From NCBI RefSeq assembly GCF_910596095.1, contig NC_056548.1, forward strand, positions 7,217,151 to 7,281,150: a stretch of 64,000 nucleotides of DNA, given 5' to 3'. Both the position numbers and the translations under genes were made by a program. The notes under the pieces were generated by a model. It was not told the DNA's origin. It saw only the letters and a list, made by a program, of their open reading frames with translations, and searched no databases. The stretch's first letter is position 1. Each line of letters begins with the position of its first letter. The DNA comes from Thunnus maccoyii (lineage: Eukaryota > Chordata > Actinopteri > Scombriformes > Scombridae). Shown here one piece after another: positions 56,281 through 64,000 of the stretch.

Positions 56281-58185
56281 TGATACAGATTCTTTTTTTT
56301 CTTTTTTTTTTTAAAGTTAATACAAAACCAGACAAGAGGCTTACACGTAATAAGCATGCCCATTTCCTCCCTCTGGAGTGCATAGTTTCTACACAGTCCA
56401 CCTCCTCAGTGGAAAAAGTTGATCAACAAAGTAATGTCATTAATCATCTTACATAAGCTTGTGTTGTTTCTTTTTTTTTAATGGGAACAAAGGTTGATCA
56501 CTGTGGCTGTACTGCCATGGTCATGTTTGACACAAGAGAGTGAGAGCAGAAACTACTCTTCATTTTTTGGTGGGGTATTTTTTTTTTTTTGGGGGGGGTG
56601 GTTTGTATCATGACTAGCAGTTAGTCCGTATAATCCAAACTCAAATCAAAGCTACTTCAACATGCTTGCTGTTGTGTCAAACAAACAACCGTTCCCAACC
56701 TTGTCACAGAACATCTGATATGAACATTTCAACATCCTAATTACACTCATTCACATTACAAAGTTAGATTATTGCATGCAATACAAATCATTCATTTTTC
56801 TGCTAATTCATGCATATTTTTTAAACCCATTTAATCATGTTGCTAAACGCCTACTTGCTCATTAATTGTGATTGTAAATCCCCACAAAGAGCATTACAGG
56901 GTTTTTTTTTTTTTTTAGAACACAGTATTCAAGACAGGATGGTGATGATGACGGTGCAAGTCAGTACATAGAGAGAAAGTGCTTTTCAAACAAGTTCGTT
57001 CAGTAAGTCCTTTGCAGCCACAGAGTTACTGAAAGTCTATATTTCTAAAGGAGGGGGAGGGTTTTATAGATTTAAAAATGCTACAAGAATCGTAATTTTA
57101 TTATTTTATGTACTATAAAGCATCTCTCCTGTACCGATTGGTTTAGATTATTGTTTTGGTGCTGAAAGAATACAAGGCAGGGAAGTTAGTCTGTGAAAAA
57201 TATATAAGTATTTACTTTTAATTTGTAAATGTAATAACACCATGATGCTACAGCTGTCCTCACGCATACCTTGTTCTGCAGGAAGTAACCCAAATCTTCA
57301 TAATAATAAGTGATACTGTATTCTAAAGCCAAATATTATACAACTCCCAAAAAAAGTGACTAATAGATAGCTACCGTAGGCATAAAAGAGAGGAAGGGGG
57401 ATCCTTTCCACAAGAGATTACAGAATCTGTTTAACACTTACACCCTGGCACTAAAACTCATGCATTATTGTCGGTTATTGCTTCTAAAACTCTAATCAAA
57501 TACAATTTTATGGATTAAAATATAACGCTCTGAATCCCAAAACTATGAGGTATTATGTACAATACATGGTCATGGTGAGATCTTAATTCTAGGACTAAAA
57601 CGCTACGTTGGATCGCCATCAATCAGATCCAAATCTAGAATTTAAGTACTACTCTTAATGTGACATTTTTCAAATATTTCCACCATTGTCCATTTTGGGG
57701 AGCTTTTTTGGTTGTCACATAATAACTATCTAATTCTTTTGATGCTTTAGAGTGCATGAATACAATTTTGAACATCGCTAGCATTTTTTCCCTAAGAGCA
57801 GCAGTTCTGTGAGAAAGCACTTACTTATATGAAGCATATAGGCCTATGTGAAACGGCTTAAATCAATACTTTATAATTTTATACCCTGATTGTGTTAATT
57901 GGATTTTAATCATGCAACTTATTCTACATCTGAGACATGGAACAAAGGGGAGATTGTCTAAAATTTCTATCTTGATGTGGTGTATTTTAATTGTACATCG
58001 ATCTATCGCCCTTTTTCCATTCGCCTGAAATGTTTTCCACAGTTTTGAGCTCCAGCTTAGTCTAGAAATCAATTTCACTATTCTTCATGAAGCAAGCATC
58101 ACTACTGGTCATGCATGGCAACTATAATGTTGGCACCACAGTCCCGCTAAATAAGCTAATGCACATGAGTCTATATATATCTTAA

Positions 58186-58209
58186 TGGAAGACATTGGTG
58201 ATTTTGTTG
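58186..58209 (-). promoter_or_regulatory. oip5-as1: Cyrano miR-7 target-directed degradation site
   Basis: The minus strand reads CAACAAAATCAC, then CAAT, then GTCTTCCA. The last eight bases pair with miR-7 positions 1-8 (UGGAAGAC). The first twelve pair continuously with its 3' part (GUGAUUUUGUUG). Only a small central internal loop remains unpaired. This near-complete pairing with a central mismatch is the hallmark of the Cyrano site, unlike ordinary seed-only targets. Confidence 0.93.
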
Positions 58210-59994
58210 CTTTCAAACAACTTGTCACTTGTTTATACAATATACAGTTTGGTCAACAACATGACAGTTAAGATCAAATATTGCACAAATCCCGGAAAAA
58301 TGTGATTTTTCTTTTATATAAATCATGTAAAAATGGACTAAAAGAAAGCTGAATAAATGAGACCAGGGTTTCCCTTCAAGTAAGGTCAAATTCAAGGTGA
58401 TAATAGTTTTCAATCATTGGAAATAAAGCTGCAATTTCAGCACTTGTATCTCTCAACTAACTGGACAGCTAGAAACAGCAGGTAGAGACAAAACATGATG
58501 TTTGACAAACCAAATTCTCTTTTTTTTTGTTGTTTTTGGATCGTTTGTTTCATGGTTCGTGGCACTAAAGGAACCAAATGGTCAGTTCTGTCACTACTTG
58601 CAGTTTGTGAAGAATGTTCTTGTGTCACTCATATGGTTAGAAAACAATGAGACTAAAGAGAGCTCACATTGAGTTGGAAAAAAAAAGAACAAAATGAGAG
58701 CATGTCAAAGTCTAAAAAAGGACAAAATCAGAACACATCCAGAGAGGGAAGGCAAAAAAAAAAAAGAAGTGTGTTAAGGAGAAAGAGAAGACAAAGACAC
58801 AATGAAGAGTAAGCCAAGGCGGTAAAAATCACTTCATTGTGGGAATAAAAGACAAAACAAGAGCATCTCGAGGGGGGAAAAGACTAAATTAGATCACTGC
58901 AAATTGCCGAATTGAAGCAATCTCAAAGATTAAGTCGTGTGAATAAACCTGTGGACTTGACAAAAGAGAGCACAATGGAGGGAGAAAAACAAAAAGGAGA
59001 GCACTGATTAAAAAATACAATCTTCCCCAGAACAGATGCGTAGGAGACCACAGTTTCAGCGAGACGGTGTTTTTTTTTTCCTGAACTGAAAGTAAATAAC
59101 TGTGCTTGTTTTGTGGGCTGCTCTGTCTTTCCCTCTACGATATAATGATATAACTGCTGTGGCGCTTGACAACCATTAGGCTACTTGTACTGATCACACT
59201 CCCTTTCACTCCTGTTGGACTTGTTATGGCAATGAGGTAGTGCAAAAAAACGAACAAAAACACCCTATGAGTCTAATTTAATCACAGGCCTTGATCTTTG
59301 CTACAGTATCTTGTGTCTTTACTTTACTCCAAGAAAACGGGAGCAGTTAAGAATTTGTTAAGAAACTGCTTTGATCTAATTACAGTGTGTGTGGGGATTT
59401 TTTTTTGTACTGATTCAGGAAGCATCAGTAACTATGTTTGCATGAAGCCTGACAAGAATCTCACCCAAATCTGACTGAAAATGTCCACATCATGGAGACT
59501 TTTAGGCAAATAAGGCCAGTGCAGATGCTCCATGGCTTTTTCAGCCAACTTAAAGGCTGCAAAGCCACTGTGTAGCTACATGTAGACGTAGTCAGAGCGT
59601 GCGTCATGAAAGTCAGACTAGCCCAAAACCTTGGCAGATGTCCTCACTGATGATCTGAGGCTGCAGAGACGGGCCAGGACAGGAGGGGATGCTGTGGCGG
59701 AGAGACGGCCAACGTCCCAGCAAACAGCAGCAAGGAGGGCACCCCTTGTCCCAAAAGAGGTCATCTTCACACCTCATTCTGTACCACCACGGGTCTGGGT
59801 GGAGGTGGAAGTGATCCGTCATTGGTGCTGAGTCTGATATCTATAGTAGACATCCCTCCAGCCTGGAAAATCCATCCTACAAAAAACACACACACATTAT
59901 TATTATATTATTGTAGAGTTGAGTTTTAATTTGTGAATTTGAATGTAGACAAGACTATATTGATGAATCTGGTCTTCTACATCACAGCTGCAAT

Positions 59995-60644
59995 GTAAGA
60001 TTATTTTCACTGTCGGTTATCTTATTAATTAAGTAAATGCCAATTACATCATGCCTACAGCTCAAAGTGATGTCTTCTGTCTGTCCGACTGACAGTCCAA
60101 AACCCAAAGATATTCAGTTAACAAAAATTTAAAAAACTGAGAAAAACTGCAAATCTTCACATTATATGTCTGCTTGAAAAATCCACAGTCCTTCTTCTGT
60201 GCAAAAATGTATTTAAAAGTTTATCTGAAGCTAATATGAAGCTTCAGACGTCCAAGTGAGTCAAATCAAGTAAATATCTTTCAACGTTACAGTCCTTTTA
60301 GTGCCAAAGTCCCTCTTTTTGTTACTATACTTCCACCGCAGCTCAACAGAGAAACACAAAGAGGGAATTTGCTGCTAAACAGACTAACATTGAAAGATAC
60401 CCACTTGCTTTAACAAATTTGGATGCCCGAAACTTTATATTAGCTTCAGATAAACTTTTAAAAACATTTTTGCACAGAAAGAGGCCGTCATTTACATTGA
60501 CAGCTTAATAGGAAGGGGAACTTGTAATGACCGGTATTGGCAAGAAAGATGATTACAGCAAGCAAAACCATTTTCAAAATTCATTTGGGTACCTGACTGT
60601 TGTTTTAGGGCAGACTCGAAAAAATGTGAACCTATCCTTTAAAC
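59995..60644. mobile_element. Two MITE fragments in the Cyrano intron
   Basis: 59995-60180 has GGCTGCAACTAA-family interior motifs (AAAGATATTCAGTTAAC) without clear ends. 60181-60644 matches the 50562-51178 family and ends ATGTGAACCTATCCTTTAA, lacking its other end. Confidence 0.6.
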
Positions 60645-61389
60645 AATTGATGAATTCTCAAAAAGGTTATACTTTTTATACTTTTTTTGTGGAAAAACCA
60701 TCTCAGACACACATTATTGTTCTAAGCAGATTATTTTTATGTGTCTGAATAGATAGGTGGAGGGGATCTTTAATGTAATTAACACCCAGGACAATATGAA
60801 AGAGGTCATTATTTCATCCAGGGATATTCATTGTTAATGGGTTAAAGTCCACAATGTGGTCATTAATGACACAATAATTTCAGGCCTTGGTGCTCTGACT
60901 GATTTCCATCTAAAGCAGAGTTGTCTGATTTTGAAGATACTGACTTTACAGTCGAAAATCACAATGCATATTCAGTTTTTGAGATTATTTCACCTTTAAA
61001 GTGCATTGCCAATATCCCAAAACGATGAAAAGGTGCAGGTAAATGTGCAAGTTAAAGCTGGTGCATTGGTCTGACATGACAGGAAAAGCACTGACCTTGG
61101 TGGACGGTGGTCCGAAATGATGCAGAGATATTTCCTCAGTGGTTTGAGCTGCAGCTGCACACAATGGTAAACAAAAGCCAGGAGGGTTTCTTCTTTTCTC
61201 TCTACGGTGACACATTTACGTCTCCCAAACTGCTCGGTTGCCGGGTTTATTTCGTGAGAGGGGGACCCCATAGGTTTGAGGACACATTTAAAGAATCTCC
61301 AGCGCCCCCTTTTCCTCCCTCCCTGCACCCCGGAGAGGGGAGGACAGGGAAGAAGCTCCCCTCGTCCCTTTCTCCGTACACCCTCCGCT

Positions 61390-61500
61390 CTACGCCATTT
61401 TCGCTCTGCTACTACGAGCCAACGGAAGGAGTCCGACGATTGAGCGGGAGACCTGTCGATCAAAATTAAATCCCGCCCCGGAAGTACCTTTTTATTCCTC
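61390..61500 (-). promoter_or_regulatory. oip5-as1: Cyrano core promoter
   Basis: GC-rich segment with CCGCCCCGGAAGT at about 61472-61484 (GC box overlapping an ETS site) and, on the transcript strand, AAAATGGCG complementary to 61393-61401 (YY1-like). The combination suits a broadly active TATA-less promoter. The exact start is not determined. Confidence 0.5.
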
Positions 61501-61615
61501 TACTTTATGTAAAACAATGAAATAAGAATTACATTAATAATCTTGAGGGAAAGTTAAGTGCCACAGCAGCACCGTTCAGCACACACCACACACAAAAATA
61601 GAATGAAATAAAATA

Positions 61616-62789
61616 TTTAAAGGTGCAGTATGTAGAATTTAGTGGCAACAGACCAGACTTGGCAGAAATGGAATATAATAGTCATGAGTATGTTTTAAGT
61701 AGTGTATAATCACCTGAAAATAAGAATCGTGTTTTCATTACCTTAGAATGAGCCCTTTATATCTTCACAGGGAGCGGGTCCTCTTTCACAGAGACTGCCA
61801 TGTTGCACTGCCATGTTTCTACAGTAGCCCAGAACGGACAAACCAAACACTGGCTCTAGAGAGGGCCTTTAGCATTTTTTGTATAGACTGTATAAAAACA
61901 ATTTATGTAGCCACTGTGACGTCAGCCATTGGTTTGTGGACTCACGTTTTGAAGCCTTGAGTTTGGCATTTTGACTGTCGCCATCTTGGATTTTTGGAGA
62001 TAGAAGTGATAAGAAGTGCCCATATTTGGACGAGAGGGTGGAGCTGATCCTAACGCTAGCTGCTAGTTTGGTTAGCACATTGCATTAACAGTCTATGGTT
62101 AACTGTGATAATGCGTATTTTCACTAGCAAAATACAGGCTTAAAACCATTAAAACAAAGTGTAGTAACGGAAAAACTGAACATCCGACTCCTTAGAGGCT
62201 CTTTTAGTACAATCAAATGTTGAACGAGACTCTTTTAGATGACCAAAATGTTACAATTAACTTTCATAAACTGAAAACACACTGAAATAGTGGCAGCTAC
62301 GGCTATGCCTATACTCTGTGAATCTAGGGTTACGTCATGTTTATGTTACCTAACCAAAACTGTCGCCATGAGAGCAACTTTATGCTCTAAAGTATACCAA
62401 TTTATAGTCAAATTTAAATTAAATGGGACCATAATTTACAAAATAAACATCATGCTATATTGAAAAAGACTTGAAACTAGCAATTGAGACCGTAAACTCA
62501 TTAGGAAAGTGTTTACTAAGGTAATAAATCAAGTGACAAGTAGGGTAATTTCTCCATAGATTTCTATACAAATGGACTTCTTTTTGGAGCCAGTAGAGTC
62601 GCCCCCTGCTGGCCATTAGAGATTATGCAGGTTTAAGGCACTTCCACATTGGCTTCACTTTTCAGACCTGGAACTATCTGCTTGATTTTTCATTAGTTTT
62701 GCAGAAGGGGAGGGGAGGGTTATTCAATTGTTTGCAATCTGCAACCTCACTGCTAGATGCCACTAAATCTTACACACAGGACCTTTAAA
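61616..62789. mobile_element. MITE interrupted by another element
   Basis: Outer ends TTTAAAGGTGCAGTATGTAG and the inverted CTTACACACAGGACCTTTAA match the 374-bp element at 37611-37984. Similarity breaks off at about 61870 and resumes at about 62698. The inserted 830 bp begins near TGTATAGACTGTATAAAAAC and carries the motif CATTGGTTTGTGGACTCACG, common in fish repeats. Confidence 0.75.
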
Positions 62790-63612
62790 TAATAAAATAG
62801 AAAAGGTTGTTATTATCCATTGTGCAGTACTTATATATATAGTATATAATAAGAGTAGTGGGATAGATTTAAAAAAGTTATCCATTGTGCAATGATTATA
62901 TTCATAGTATATACGATAAGAGTAGAATTATTATTATTATTTTACATTGTGCAGAATAATAATTATATAGTGCAATAACCAGTTATGAGTTATTTCTGAT
63001 GTGAGTCATATACATAGTTTCTTGTGGTAATATTGATTATGCATTCCTGCAAGCCCAAACCAGGTGTTACTTCAGCAAGTGGAATTAGGTATCATTTGGG
63101 TCAGTTGACATGAAATGCCCAAATGCAGTAAGCTAGGTTGACTGCAGGTACCTTTGAGTTGACCATGGCACACACAAGTTGAGGGAAAGCCCCTGCACTT
63201 GCTTATTATTGGCAAGTGCAGGGGCAGCTGCTGATCACGGGTATGGAATGATGTGATTTTGTTGTTTGTGCCCTTGGTGACATGTTTGTGCAGCACATTT
63301 ACAGAGACACAACAGTGTTTAACATCCTAAAACAGAGGTGTGATTTGTTTTCCTTTTATATATTTTTCTTACCATTTGAAATATTTACCAAAAAAATACA
63401 TATAATACATTTGAAGGTCATGAAGACAGTGAGTCACAACAATAAATATCAAACCTACTTATGACTGGGTAATACATCAATATAAAATGTTGATGGAGAC
63501 ATGACACTAAACTAGCATTTTGTTTATCACAATATGCAAAATGCAATAGCTGTTTTTTGTCCACTTGGGGGCAGCAGAAAGTGTTGAACACAACCTAGCC
63601 TAGGCACACAGC
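62790..63612. other. Intergenic, AT-rich
   Basis: No gene is recognised. It contains a short duplicated stretch (TATCCATTGTGCA, near 62814 and 62878) and one perfect hairpin at 63189-63225. Confidence 0.6.
63189..63225. repeat. Perfect 14-bp hairpin, 9-nt loop
   Basis: Arms GCCCCTGCACTTGC (63189-63202) and its exact reverse complement (63212-63225) around TTATTATTG. Confidence 0.9.
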
Positions 63613-64000
63613 CTAGGCTTTAATTAAGGGCACATTTTGGTAGTTAACCAGGAGGCATGCAACTGTGTAGAGTTGATTGATGCTGCCTGTGAGTGAAAGA
63701 GGAATTCCTGTTTTGAATATCTTGTGTTCTTTCACCCTTTGACTGAGTTGCTCAACATGGTCTCTCAGTCTTGTGACAGAATGTGTCTCTGACACAGACA
63801 GTTGTGCCCTCTTAGACAGGACAGTGGGTGTGTAGACCTTAAAGGCACACAGTCCTCCACTAGGAAATCCTTGTCTACCATGATGGCCATTGTTGGTTTG
63901 AGGAGAGACACAACACTAGACTTCTTCAGGATCTCTTTGTCACTGATGGATCCTGCATAAAGAGCTGACACAAAGGTTATTGCCCCATGAGGAGCCATAC
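63613..64000 (-). pseudogene. Decayed DDE transposase (DDE_Tnp_4, Harbinger/ISL2EU-like), continues off-window
   Basis: The minus strand encodes APHGAITFVSALYAGSISDK, then a KPTMAIMVDKDF segment, typical of fish DDE_Tnp_4 transposases (usually GSISDRE...VMADKGF). A downstream frame continues with RLRDHVEQLSQRVKEHKIF, matching the usual RIHVERAI.R.KNF motif. The two parts are in different frames, so there is one frameshift near 63770-63790. The frame ends at 63613. The N-terminal part lies beyond the right edge. Confidence 0.7.

Larger units (their letters stand above)
56255..61475 (-). ncRNA. oip5-as1: Cyrano long non-coding RNA (OIP5-AS1 / linc-oip5)
   Basis: Cyrano binds miR-7 through an unusually extensive site and triggers its destruction. 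Support here: the gene is adjacent to and convergent with OIP5 as in human; the minus strand carries the extended miR-7 site at 58186-58209; no conserved coding frame is seen. I place exon 1 at 61096 to about 61475, donor CCAAG/GTCAG. The terminal exon runs from 59876 (acceptor TTTTTTGTAG) to about 56255, with AATAAA complementary to 56275-56280. That gives about 4.0 kb mature RNA with one long last exon, as in other vertebrates. A Pumilio-type UGUACAUA lies complementary to 57554-57561. More exons are possible. The intron contains a MITE fragment (60181-60644). Confidence 0.9.

Noticed and set aside
59613-59822. 69-codon minus-strand frame and its 66-codon plus-strand partner (59631-59831) as a protein gene
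   Set aside because: Both lie in the Cyrano last exon; the sequences resemble nothing known and the locus is explained by a non-coding RNA.
61107-61469. 120-codon plus-strand frame
   Set aside because: Antisense to the GC-rich Cyrano first exon; no splice sites or homology on this strand.

Overview
This 64 kb window comes from a percomorph-type teleost fish. Intron-rich vertebrate genes with clear fish orthologues sit among short non-autonomous DNA transposons of kinds very common in spiny-rayed fish. All exon coordinates below were worked out by hand from reading-frame continuity, splice-site consensus and remembered vertebrate protein sequences. No alignment or search was run.

Layout, left to right. 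1-1036 is transposon-derived DNA that runs off the left edge. 1162-20894 (minus) is TRIP11/GMAP-210 with 19 visible coding exons; only the last coding part lies off-window. 22947-28240 (minus) is GOLGA5/golgin-84, complete in 12 coding exons plus a probable upstream untranslated exon near 29.3 kb. 32219-42508 (minus) is RTF1, complete in 18 exons. 44821-46777 (plus) is NDUFAF1, 4 exons. 47819-51400 (minus) is NUSAP1, 12 exons. 51916-55015 (plus) is OIP5/Mis18-beta, 5 exons. About 56.25-61.47 kb (minus) is the long non-coding RNA Cyrano (OIP5-AS1/linc-oip5). It is recognised by position, convergent orientation to OIP5 and its extended miR-7 pairing site at 58186-58209. The right end is nested transposon DNA and a decayed DDE transposase at the edge.

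How the genes fit together. TRIP11 and GOLGA5 are both Golgi coiled-coil tethers and lie in tandem (human 14q32). RTF1, NDUFAF1, NUSAP1, OIP5 and Cyrano keep the order and orientation of human 15q15.1: RTF1/NDUFAF1 divergent, NDUFAF1/NUSAP1 convergent, NUSAP1/OIP5 divergent, OIP5/Cyrano convergent. NUSAP1 (spindle) and OIP5 (centromere licensing) are mitotic genes sharing a 515-bp promoter with two CCAAT boxes and a CHR-like hexamer.

I found no undescribed protein system. The most valuable non-obvious content is the Cyrano locus, the shared mitotic promoter, a GC-AG intron in TRIP11, an inverted transposon pair that brackets the GOLGA5 first exon and appears to supply a splice acceptor tract, and a large palindrome with shuffled duplications in RTF1 intron 1.
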